Virus record (IMG/VR): IMGVR_UViG_3300049728_000065
Coordinates: 1-45,500 of that record
Origin: a virus
DNA: 45,500 bases
Strand: one strand, 5' to 3'
Shown here: one piece after another, positions 24,621 to 32,144 of the stretch
How the letters are laid out: each line of letters starts with the position of its first letter
Position numbering within the stretch: position 1 is the first letter of the stretch
Position numbers and translations under genes: made by a program
The notes under the pieces: generated by a model
Told to the model about the DNA's origin: nothing
The model's input: the letters and a program-made list of their open reading frames with translations, nothing else
Database searches by the model: none

Positions 24621-25079
24621 TTAAATATCCTTTCGAAATGTCATGAACTCACGACGGAACTTCCACCCACGCTCGAAGAGCCGGATGTTAGCGCCACAGA
24701 TTCGTTTGGTTGCTGCCTTTAGGCAACGGATACCACGCTTTCGCGCGTAGGTTTCGGCATACTTGCAAAGTTCTTGCAACCCTCCTTTGTACTTGCCGTT
24801 GGTGTAAGCGGCCCATACAAAGAAGCACCGCTCTTCCATAATGTCAACGGCCTCAAAACAAATACCAAAAGCAAGAGGTTTACCATTCTTGGATTGCAGA
24901 ACAACAATCAGGCCAGCTTCGTCCATACCAAACACCTTCAAAAGGAGTTGAAGAAAAGTGTCGTCAGTATAGGTGGCCTTAGCCCCACGGGGGTCGTTGA
25001 GCGCAACCATTCCTTGCTTTAGGAACACCCAGTATTCCAAAAGGTCGTCGATCGTACGTATTTCGACAATGTCGTTCAT
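24621..25079 (-). CDS. GNAT-like acetyltransferase-fold protein, 152 aa
   Basis: The product reads as a compact alpha/beta protein: AGLIVVLQSKNGKPLAFGIC, FFVWAAYTNGKYKGGLQELC, and AETYARKRGIRCLKAATKR with a final ERGWKFRREFMTFRKDI. The order strand, GKYKGG-like loop, helix, strand, 'WKF' tail resembles GNAT-type proteins found among podovirus tail genes. The acetyl-CoA loop is not a clean Q/RxxGxG/A, so activity is uncertain. TAATG overlap with the upstream gene. Confidence 0.6.
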   Translation of the reverse strand: MNDIVEIRTIDDLLEYWVFLKQGMVALNDPRGAKATYTDDTFLQLLLKVFGMDEAGLIVVLQSKNGKPLAFGICFEAVDIMEERCFFVWAAYTNGKYKGGLQELCKYAETYARKRGIRCLKAATKRICGANIRLFERGWKFRREFMTFRKDI

Positions 25080-25333
25080 TAAGTGGATGGGTAGGTAACT
25101 GCTTTGGTTGTGGGGTCAACAGCAAAACCATTCAACCGGTTCTCGTGCATGTCGATTCGACTTTGCATATCGCGGATAGTTTTGAGCAAATCAGGATACT
25201 GCTTGCGCATCTCCTCAAAAGTTTCTGGTGCCTTCCAGATACGGGTACCAGTAGGGCGGCTCTTTTTAGCGGTTGCTTTAGCAAGCGTTAAGGTAGTTGT
25301 GTTTAGCCGGTTGGTTTTGACTATATTGCCCAT
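25079..25333 (-). CDS. Small basic protein, 84 aa
   Basis: The start is preceded by GGAGGAAC, a good Shine-Dalgarno site inside the end of the upstream nozzle gene; start and stop each overlap a neighbour by one base. The N-terminal half is Thr/Lys-rich and basic, the second half has a helix MRKQYPDLLKTIRDMQSRID. No family recognised; a small virion or assembly protein is likely. Confidence 0.65.
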   Translation of the reverse strand: MGNIVKTNRLNTTTLTLAKATAKKSRPTGTRIWKAPETFEEMRKQYPDLLKTIRDMQSRIDMHENRLNGFAVDPTTKAVTYPST

Positions 25334-27000
25334 TACCGTTCCTCCAGTCCTGCGTTAAGGTCAAAGCCCCACAGACCGTAGACATTCTCACCAAACATGA
25401 CAAACGTAGCCGCCCGAGATTGTTTACCTGTGGATTGTAAACCTTTGAAAATGAACTTGAACCGATAAATACGGCCTACTGTACGTACTCCTGACAAGCG
25501 TTGCTCAAGCAAACCGGGGGTCCAGTTACCCACTAGTTGGTAGTTCAAAGGACTGGAAATGAAGTCCCGGCTAGATACCCAAACCTGTAAACATGACCCC
25601 TCTGCCCAACCTGCGTCAATGTAAATGGTGTCGATCTCCTTGACCATTTGAGCATCACCATAAAAAATGTCTCCTGACTCAAGGTAAGGATCAGATTCCT
25701 CAACCACTAAAGATGTAGCGTCTCCCGGAGCAGCTTCGGTGTAAATGTCGCCTAAGTCTTTACCAAACAGTACTGGAGTCGCAACACTAACATTCAACCC
25801 AGCGATTGTAGGGGTGTAGTTTCCTAAAGTTCCAATAGTGGGTTCGAGTGTGTTAAGCAGGTCGATTGGCACATAAGTACTACCACCCTTACTTAAAAAA
25901 GCGGATACGTTGCGCCCTTCGATTGGATACCAGATGCTTTCTTTGTAGTTAAACACCACCGCCTTGTCATACTCACCCGTGGATTGATTTGAGCAGTACC
26001 TCCACGTGATTTCGTACAAGGAAGTGTCAACTGAACCGTAAGTCCTTTGAGAGAATTGTAAGTTGCTCGAAACGTCGTTGAAAAAGTAATCCCTTATGTC
26101 ATCCCCAATGCTTTGCACACTGACCCCGTCATAAGTCCAAAAGTCATCCAGCCCAATAAAGTAATGCAACCGGTTTAGGGCAACCAGTGAATATGGGTAT
26201 GTGCAACCAAGGCTGTCAATCTGTTGCTGCAGCTGCATCACTCCATTGTTGAACCCAACATACGCCATGTTGTAAATTGAGTCCTCGGTGTAAATAATGC
26301 ACAGGTCACCCAGCCGCTTAAGGCCAGTAACACCAAGCCCAAGATCGGTAGTGGCTGGAGTTTCAAGGTCGTAATAATCCGCTTCGTTTGTGACTGTTGG
26401 GGCGAAGTTGGGAAAGTTTAACACATCACTAAAAGCAACCCTATTTGGGTATAGTGAAATACCATCACTTAAATTAGCCACCACTAGATGGTTGTAGAAA
26501 TTCTCTATGTACTTCCCTTGGTAATGCGGTCCATACGTGCCGGGCGTAAGTGGAGGGACTTGAGTCAGTTCGCCGTGAGAAACCAAGTCCCAGACTGTGG
26601 TCAAGTCAAACCACTTGATGTCATTGTACAGGTTTGTGAAATACAACCCAGTAGAATGGGAGTACACCGCCCAGCGAGAAAACCCGGCGGGTGGATTAAA
26701 ACCAGCCTGAATCAATGTAATTGTATTTGTCAAAGAACTATACAAATACAACGACGAGTCAGTCAAGAAAAAGATGAGTTGATTAGATCCGTTAACTACA
26801 GCAACCACAGAAGTAACAACTGCCATGTCGGTTGTTTGGACCAACTTCTTTAACGGAGTTATCTGGCTTATAGCCCCTAAACGAAATCGAATGTTTAGTG
26901 CATCCCACCATTTTGATGGGGGAATCAAGTGCGGCGGCCGGAACCTACTGATCCCGGCTGTCGTCTGATAATGCGGTTGTGAGCGAAAAGAGGATTGCAC
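25333..27000 (-). CDS. Tail nozzle / stabilisation protein, beta-propeller type
   Basis: The 555-aa product is beta-rich with repeated blades, e.g. VSVVAVVNGSNQLIFF-like, SSLYLYSSLTN, AVYSHSTGLYFTNLYNDIKW and YPYSLVALNRLHYFIGLDDF. Near the C-terminus it has EIDTIYIDAGW and LVGNWTPGLLEQRLSGV. This organisation fits the P22 gp10 / T7 gp12-like proteins that form the end of short tails. It lies next to the connector and fibre-like genes in the expected order. Identity is inferred from pattern and context. Confidence 0.65.
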   Translation of the reverse strand: MQSSFRSQPHYQTTAGISRFRPPHLIPPSKWWDALNIRFRLGAISQITPLKKLVQTTDMAVVTSVVAVVNGSNQLIFFLTDSSLYLYSSLTNTITLIQAGFNPPAGFSRWAVYSHSTGLYFTNLYNDIKWFDLTTVWDLVSHGELTQVPPLTPGTYGPHYQGKYIENFYNHLVVANLSDGISLYPNRVAFSDVLNFPNFAPTVTNEADYYDLETPATTDLGLGVTGLKRLGDLCIIYTEDSIYNMAYVGFNNGVMQLQQQIDSLGCTYPYSLVALNRLHYFIGLDDFWTYDGVSVQSIGDDIRDYFFNDVSSNLQFSQRTYGSVDTSLYEITWRYCSNQSTGEYDKAVVFNYKESIWYPIEGRNVSAFLSKGGSTYVPIDLLNTLEPTIGTLGNYTPTIAGLNVSVATPVLFGKDLGDIYTEAAPGDATSLVVEESDPYLESGDIFYGDAQMVKEIDTIYIDAGWAEGSCLQVWVSSRDFISSPLNYQLVGNWTPGLLEQRLSGVRTVGRIYRFKFIFKGLQSTGKQSRAATFVMFGENVYGLWGFDLNAGLEER

Positions 27001-27004
27001 AGTA

Positions 27005-27643
27005 CTATCCGATTTTCATGAAAGTAACAGAGCCAAAGTAGTTCAACGCAATGGCAAAGTTGTTGGGATCGGCGCCAGCGTTGCATGCAACACCCAAACC
27101 GTTAGTGTTGTTACGAAGTTGCATGTATGTCTGAAACTCATATTGCTGGGTAGTGGAAGTCACATTGAGGATACCTGAAATGAAAGAGTCCGAAGTACAA
27201 CCCGAAGGAGCATGAGAAGAAGTACCCAAAATCACTTGGGCGGTTCCACCAACGTTGGTTAAGGCTACTTGATGTCGATTTATCGCGTATCCGGGGAACC
27301 TTCCCTGAAACAAATACTTACCTATTGTGTTGAACGAGAAGACTGCTCCTCCAGCAGCCGTGATCAAGTTACCTCCATTATCGCTCAACGTCCACCCATT
27401 GCTAGTCACGCGAGGAACCCATACATTGTTGCCACTGCCGGTGGAAGCAAAATCACCTGCATTGGTTTCAACCATCGTAACTACGTTGGCCGCCCCAGTA
27501 CTCAGGTGCATCAATTCAACGACATTCAACAAGACCAGTCGGGTCTCACGCAGCGCGGCTCCAATCAAACTTGGGTTTTCCAAGTCTGTGGGATTTGTAG
27601 TAACTAGTGCGGCAAGGTCGGTTGTAGCGGGGTAGTTAGCCAT
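27005..27643 (-). CDS. Fibre-like protein with C1q/TNF-type C-terminal domain
   Basis: The 212-aa product has a short N-terminal helix region (ALRETRLVLLNVVELMHL) and then a jelly-roll-like beta domain of about 130 residues: GGAVFSFNTIGKYLFQGRF, QVALTNVGGTAQVILGTSS, TTQQYEFQTYMQL and FAIALNYFGSVTFMKIG. That strand order resembles C1q/TNF-like trimeric heads on phage fibres. It may be a receptor-binding or head-fibre subunit. The start follows the previous stop by five bases (TAA-CTTTT-ATG). Confidence 0.6.
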   Translation of the reverse strand: MANYPATTDLAALVTTNPTDLENPSLIGAALRETRLVLLNVVELMHLSTGAANVVTMVETNAGDFASTGSGNNVWVPRVTSNGWTLSDNGGNLITAAGGAVFSFNTIGKYLFQGRFPGYAINRHQVALTNVGGTAQVILGTSSHAPSGCTSDSFISGILNVTSTTQQYEFQTYMQLRNNTNGLGVACNAGADPNNFAIALNYFGSVTFMKIG

Positions 27644-27648
27644 AAAAG

Positions 27649-28680
27649 TTAATCAAGAGAGTAATCGTCCACACCGCCTTCGGTTATAGATTCATTCCAC
27701 GACACAACAGCCCCCCAAGCATCCGAAAGCACCTTGTCGGTAATTGTCACTCGTTGAGCGTCCTTCAAAAAGAAGTTCAGTTCCCTTATGGTCTGGTAAA
27801 GCATCCAGTCCTGACATTCGTTCAAGAAAAAGTCTTCATCCACACCACACGTACTCATACCACTTGTTAACTGCACCGCTCCAGTGCAATTCACCCCCGC
27901 GGTGTAAGTCCCATCTATAATTGGACTAATAACTTGAGGAACAAAACTAAAGGGAAAAGTAGACGCCAATCGGTCTGTGAGTAGCCACTCACTTCCATTA
28001 AACCAAATGAAGTAATTAACCCCCATCGTTTGTATAGTGCCTTGCATCATATACAAGGTCTGGGTGTTAAAAGTACCCACTTCATTATACACCCCACAAA
28101 CATTCGGGTTTAGGTTTCCTTCCCCCAAATTGGTCACTGTCACAATTTTGTTCGCCCCATAAGGCTGCGCCCACAAAACCGCATCAAAATTGATTGTAGG
28201 ATTCGAAACATTTTGCCACAGGTTGACATCATTGGGCCACACATACACCGTGTTCCCTTGCCGAATCACCACAGGTACATCCGCATAAACCGTGACTGTA
28301 TCTCGAACCTTCGTAGGGTCAAACATGACCCTTTCCCACGCAGCGTTAAACCGCTGATAAAACCTTTCTCGTGAAATCAAGTCAGCCGGGCGACTGACTG
28401 TTGGAGCAACCTGATACTGCACATAAGCCCTCTCCAACTTCATCACCGGGGCGATGATGTTGGTCCCATGAAACACTGCTGTACTGAGGTCTCCTCCATT
28501 CATCAAATCCACCACCACATCCACGGACGAACGTGCCAGTTCAAAATCCAACAGTTTTTGGGCTGCTAGTTTTGCCCGGTTGGCAGCACCCAAAAGAATA
28601 TCAACTCCATTATTCGTGAACGAATCTGGAGTGCGATTCATGTATGCGGCAACTAGGTATTTGAACTGAGTGATGTCCAT
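27649..28680 (-). CDS. Head-tail connector / tail adaptor protein
   Basis: The 343-aa product starts with a helical part (VAAYMNRTPDSFTNNGVDIL, ANRAKLAAQKLLDFELAR) and ends with a helical part (FFLNECQDWMLYQTIRELNF, KVLSDAWGAVVSWNESI). Between them lies a beta-rich insertion of about 150 residues (VTVTNLGEGNLNPNVCG, FIWFNGSEWLLTDRL). Short-tail adaptors such as T7 gp11 or P22 gp4 are helical bundles at this map position, so I infer an adaptor carrying an inserted beta domain that may face outward. Confidence 0.6.
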   Translation of the reverse strand: MDITQFKYLVAAYMNRTPDSFTNNGVDILLGAANRAKLAAQKLLDFELARSSVDVVVDLMNGGDLSTAVFHGTNIIAPVMKLERAYVQYQVAPTVSRPADLISRERFYQRFNAAWERVMFDPTKVRDTVTVYADVPVVIRQGNTVYVWPNDVNLWQNVSNPTINFDAVLWAQPYGANKIVTVTNLGEGNLNPNVCGVYNEVGTFNTQTLYMMQGTIQTMGVNYFIWFNGSEWLLTDRLASTFPFSFVPQVISPIIDGTYTAGVNCTGAVQLTSGMSTCGVDEDFFLNECQDWMLYQTIRELNFFLKDAQRVTITDKVLSDAWGAVVSWNESITEGGVDDYSLD

Positions 28681-28712
28681 GGATGGTGGTGATGAAAGTC
28701 AATGGCCGCCTA

Positions 28713-28739
28713 GGTCCGGTTGAAATCTTCAACCGGACC
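28713..28739. repeat. 25-bp palindrome, copy 3 (perfect hairpin)
   Basis: GGTCCGGTTGAA (28713-28724) and TTCAACCGGACC (28728-28739) are exact complements around ATC. It is the only fully symmetric member of the family and lies between the connector and the 62-aa gene. Confidence 0.85.
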
Positions 28740-28762
28740 CTTGGGCAGCTTACTGTATCCGG

Positions 28763-28951
28763 TTACTTCCCGGCGTTCTCGCCGCCGAGGTCGCCCTTAG
28801 GCGCACCACCGACGTCGTACTGACGCATTTCGTTGCGTTCCTTCTCGGCCTTGGTTTCCTCAGCGGCTCCCCGAAGCATGTCCGTGTCTTTCACGTTCTT
28901 GCCTGAGGAGGTGGTGACCTTCAACGTGCGAAGGTTTGGTGTCATTGGCAT
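28763..28951 (-). CDS. Small hydrophilic protein, 62 aa
   Basis: The start is preceded by AAAGGAAA. The product is polar with basic and acidic clusters (TTSSGKNVKDTDMLRG, ETKAEKERNEMRQYD) and a Gly-rich end. It lies between the head protein and connector genes. No recognisable domain. Confidence 0.6.
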   Translation of the reverse strand: MPMTPNLRTLKVTTSSGKNVKDTDMLRGAAEETKAEKERNEMRQYDVGGAPKGDLGGENAGK

Positions 28952-28990
28952 AACTAGGTTTCCTTTCTTTGGTTAGTGAGTTGTGGTTGG

Positions 28991-29338
28991 TTAGTTCAAT
29001 GCTCCGGGAGCCACCGTGACCCCACCATAGCCAGTGATCCAGCCTTGGAAGGTTCCGGTTTGGTCTGTGGGCACCCCGGTGGACGCTGCACAGAACAGCA
29101 GGTTGGCCTGCAAGTAATCGGGGAAGGTGTCGAGAATGACAGAGTTGTCCGATTTAACGAACTGGCTTGAGTCTTCGATCGTCGCGAAACCGAAAGCCGC
29201 AGCCGGGCACAAGTTAGTTGTACCACCTTGAGTGGCTAAGGTTACTTGAACCAATTTGCGGATACGAGATTTAAGGGCTTTACCCCCAAGTTCCTCGTTT
29301 TTCAGTACGACGACATTCGCTGCAGTGAGATTTGCCAT
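28991..29338 (-). CDS. Probable head decoration or minor capsid protein, 115 aa
   Basis: The product is beta-rich and hydrophobic: NLTAANVVVLKNEELGG, RKLVQVTLATQGGTTNLCPA and VILDTFPDYLQANLLFCAAS, ending in GWITGYGGVTVAPGALN. A small gene of this size and composition immediately downstream of the major capsid gene is usually a decoration or head-completion protein. Assignment rests on context. Confidence 0.5.
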   Translation of the reverse strand: MANLTAANVVVLKNEELGGKALKSRIRKLVQVTLATQGGTTNLCPAAAFGFATIEDSSQFVKSDNSVILDTFPDYLQANLLFCAASTGVPTDQTGTFQGWITGYGGVTVAPGALN

Positions 29339-29359
29339 TGTAGTTCTTTTTGAAGTGGA

Positions 29360-29386
29360 GGGTGACCACCGTTAAGATGGCCACCC
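29360..29386 (-). terminator. Hairpin between capsid and decoration genes
   Basis: GGGTGACCA (29360-29368) opposes TGGCCACCC (29378-29386). The single mismatch on the plus strand becomes a G-U wobble in leftward RNA, so the hairpin is most stable in the late transcript. No U-tract; a processing or partial-termination element that sets capsid gene dosage is possible. Confidence 0.45.
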
Positions 29387-29394
29387 CCAACAGG

Positions 29395-30738
29395 TTAGGG
29401 CGCGTAGTCCTGCACGTTTTGCAGGTACATGTGCGATTCAGGGAACCGGAACTCCAGTCCGGCCTCGGTGAACCATTCGTCCAGCCGGTAATCGGCGTCG
29501 TTCGGCTGGCGATTGGTGAGCAGCTCGGTATCGCGACCCTGCATGTACCGGTACAGCAGGTTCTGCACATCCACAAACAGCGCGTTGTAGCGCATGATCG
29601 GGTTCTGCGAGAAGAGCGGGTGGCTCTTGTAGTAGATCGTGCCGAACGAGGTGTCGTGCTGAACCACGGTCATGCCGTAGGTCGTCTTGTCACCCTGCCG
29701 CGCTTGAATCGTGGTCTTCGACCGGTACATCTGGTTGATCACCTTGAGGAACCCGGAACCGCAAAGTACGAGCTTCTCGTTGGCTTTGTTGTTCGTGACG
29801 CGGAACACGCGCTCCAAGTAACCGTCGTAGGTTTTTTCGGACAACACGCCCGAAGCGTTGCTGATGATACGCTTGTTGTCGTCGGAGTCCAAGGTGGCTC
29901 CGGAGGCGCCCCACGGATTGTTCGCTGTCAGCTCCCACTGTTGCAGCCAGTACAGGATGCCACCAGTGTAATACTGAGGAGTGGTGCCGGAGGTGTCCAG
30001 TTTCTTCCGTCCGAAGATCATGGACTTCTCCATCTCGATCATGTGGTAGACCGAATTCTCCTTTGACTTGTCCATGTACGGACCAGTCTCGTCGAACTTC
30101 GCCGCGGTCTTCAGAGCCGTGCCAGTGAAACTGAACGGCGTCCGGTAGATTTGGGTGAAGTTTTCGATGTTGACCGGAATGTTCCAGATGTCAGAGGAGG
30201 TGTTGGTGATGCCTTGTGCGAAGGAATTACCAACCACCCACACTTCCAACCCCACGGTGGCCGCGGTGTTCGCTAGGGAACCAGGGGCGCCGTTGAGTTT
30301 GATGTCGATGTAACCGGGAGCGGCCGAACTGTACAGGTTCGTCACGGTGCCAAACACATCAATGGTGCCACCACCCGAAAGTGGTGAGCCAGTGATCTTG
30401 ATTTGGTGACCCACACGATAGATCGTGGAGTCGGCCACTGCAATACGGATAACAGCACCATCAGCAGGAACGAAGGGGTTAGCTGCGTCACTTCCGGGGG
30501 CTCCTAGGGTTGTGATGTACATTCCAGTCGTGTTGGCGATGGACAGGCTTCGCTGAGTGGCGAGACGCTTTTCCCACCACGAGAACCGCGGATCGTTCGT
30601 GTCCTCCTCTTTCAAGAGGGACAGCATTCCCATCAACGGTGCGGCTCCGTTGGGGTAGAAGTAAAACACCGAGCGGCGGATGTTGGTGAACCGCTGCGAG
30701 GCAAACTTCTCAGTATCGAGAAGACCAAGTATGGCCAT
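29395..30738 (-). CDS. Major capsid protein
   Basis: The 447-aa product begins MAILGLLDTEKFASQRFTNI and contains RRSVFYFYPNGAAPLMGM, LKEEDTNDPRFSWWEKRL and, later, FRVTNNKANEKLVLCGSGFL and QARQGDKTTYGMTVV. Its length, its place after a scaffold-like gene and portal, and the W-W-E-K-R-L block near the N-terminus match major capsid proteins of podovirus-type phages as I remember them. Expected fold HK97, which I cannot confirm from sequence alone. Codon use is GC-richer than in the neighbours, fitting high expression. Confidence 0.85.
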   Translation of the reverse strand: MAILGLLDTEKFASQRFTNIRRSVFYFYPNGAAPLMGMLSLLKEEDTNDPRFSWWEKRLATQRSLSIANTTGMYITTLGAPGSDAANPFVPADGAVIRIAVADSTIYRVGHQIKITGSPLSGGGTIDVFGTVTNLYSSAAPGYIDIKLNGAPGSLANTAATVGLEVWVVGNSFAQGITNTSSDIWNIPVNIENFTQIYRTPFSFTGTALKTAAKFDETGPYMDKSKENSVYHMIEMEKSMIFGRKKLDTSGTTPQYYTGGILYWLQQWELTANNPWGASGATLDSDDNKRIISNASGVLSEKTYDGYLERVFRVTNNKANEKLVLCGSGFLKVINQMYRSKTTIQARQGDKTTYGMTVVQHDTSFGTIYYKSHPLFSQNPIMRYNALFVDVQNLLYRYMQGRDTELLTNRQPNDADYRLDEWFTEAGLEFRFPESHMYLQNVQDYAP

Positions 30739-30775
30739 ATTAGTTTGTTAGTTAGGGTTGTGTTGACAAGGTTAA

Positions 30776-31840
30776 CTAGCCACCACCGAACAGTCGTTCG
30801 GCTGTAGACTTAGCGGGTGCTGACCCTCCGCCTGCGTTACCCGCCCCAGCTCCCGATGCGAGAGTGGTCATCTTGTGGGTAGTTTGACCTTGACCACCAG
30901 CGTTGGTGGATTGTTGAGAACCATTTCCCCCGGCAGCAGGAGTTATTCCCATTGCCTTGAGTGTGGTTCTCGCTTCGTCAGCGATCTTTGCGAAGACCTG
31001 ATCGCGCGGGGCACTAAAGCCCTGCGCTTTTAAGTTCTCGTAAATTTTGATCAACAGCGGCTCGTACGGTTTGAGGTCCGCGTTGGTTTTGTAGAAGTCA
31101 TCTTGCGCCTGCTTCATGACTTGTTGCTCGGCCATTTGTTGGGCCGGTGCGACAGATTGTTGAAGAGCGCCAAGTTTGGCATCGACCATTTCTTTTACGA
31201 AATGTGCATTGATGGCAGTGGCCATGCGCACAGTCGAATGAAGAAGGTTTGTCAAGGCGCCGACACCTTCAGCACCACCCTTAAAGATGGTCTCGAGTTG
31301 TTCTTGCGTTGGGTAAACAACTTGGAACTTCTGGTCAAGCTGTTCTTTGGACAGTTGCTGAGCTTGCCCTTGCTGACCCACCTGACCTTGACCCCGTTGA
31401 CCGGCTTGCTGTTGCCCTTGACCTTGTTGACGTTTTTGGAGTTCGTCGTAGGTGGCCAATGCCACTTTGACAGCCTCTTCAGTGGACATGGCCGAAGGCG
31501 GAGTGCCTGCGGCCTGACCAGCCTGACCAGCTTGACCAGCTTGCTGTTGGCCTTGCTGACCTGCCTGTTGCTGTCCTTGTTGAGTCTGTTGACCAGCTTG
31601 CTGCTGACTAGCACCTCCTGCCGCTTCTTTGGCCGCCGCACCCGCTGCACCTTCATTACCTTCGGAAGACTCACCTGCCGGGCTTGGTGACACTGCAAAG
31701 GGGTTAAAACCTTTTCCGCTTTCATCTCCCCCACCAGCTTCGCCTCCACCACTTCCGCCTGCACCACTTCCGGCACCTGCACTTCCTCCCGCCCCGCCAC
31801 CATCGTCGGGACTAGTAAATATCATGATCGTCTTTTTCAT
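30776..31840 (-). CDS. Scaffold-like protein, Gly/Gln-rich
   Basis: The ATG at 31840 (MKKTIMIFTSPDDGG) is preferred to the frame extension at 31852. The first 170 residues are low-complexity Gly/Ala/Ser, then Gln/Gly repeats (QQAGQ, GQAGQ). The second half is helical: LEQLETIFKGGAEGVG-like, NLLHSTVRMATAINAHFVKE and QVMKQAQDDFYKTNADLKPY. Acidic/low-complexity N-terminus with helical C-terminus between portal and capsid genes is typical for head scaffolds. The start overlaps the preceding gene by 29 bases. Confidence 0.75.
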   Translation of the reverse strand: MKKTIMIFTSPDDGGGAGGSAGAGSGAGGSGGGEAGGGDESGKGFNPFAVSPSPAGESSEGNEGAAGAAAKEAAGGASQQQAGQQTQQGQQQAGQQGQQQAGQAGQAGQAAGTPPSAMSTEEAVKVALATYDELQKRQQGQGQQQAGQRGQGQVGQQGQAQQLSKEQLDQKFQVVYPTQEQLETIFKGGAEGVGALTNLLHSTVRMATAINAHFVKEMVDAKLGALQQSVAPAQQMAEQQVMKQAQDDFYKTNADLKPYEPLLIKIYENLKAQGFSAPRDQVFAKIADEARTTLKAMGITPAAGGNGSQQSTNAGGQGQTTHKMTTLASGAGAGNAGGGSAPAKSTAERLFGGG

Positions 31841-32144
31841 TTGTAACAGCACTTTCTTGTTGTGGTTCTTCCAGTTTGGTTATTTTGTCGATGAGTTCCT
31901 CTCGGATGTCGTTAATTTCAACAGCAAACCTTCGCAAGCCTCGCGGCTCACCAATTAACTGTTCGCGGTTGAAAAGGTCATGCACACCCTCAAGAGGGAC
32001 GTCTTGCACTTGTCGGATACAGGTTTCCTCAGCAGCTAAAAGTACTTTCAGTACTTTTTGAATGTTGGGATTTTTGAGGCACTTGTCAAGTTCCTCAAGC
32101 TCCGTTCTTATGCTGTTGCTTGCGCTTTCTGGTTCGTCATTCAT
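31812..32144 (-). CDS. Small acidic helical protein, 110 aa
   Basis: ATG 32144 overlaps the portal stop by four bases. The product is acidic and helical (SIRTELEELDKCLKNPNIQK, KVLLAAEETCIRQV, EINDIREELIDKITKLEEP). Genes of this size between portal and scaffold are often assembly chaperones, but no family is recognised. Confidence 0.65.
   Translation of the reverse strand: MNDEPESASNSIRTELEELDKCLKNPNIQKVLKVLLAAEETCIRQVQDVPLEGVHDLFNREQLIGEPRGLRRFAVEINDIREELIDKITKLEEPQQESAVTNEKDDHDIY

Noticed and set aside
29350-30066. Open frame of 238 codons on the plus strand
   Set aside because: Antisense to the major capsid gene; the Val/His/Arg-rich product reflects the GC-rich codon use of that gene.
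31103-31690. Leu/Thr-rich open frame of 195 codons on the plus strand
   Set aside because: It is the antisense shadow of the Gln/Gly repeats in the scaffold-like gene.
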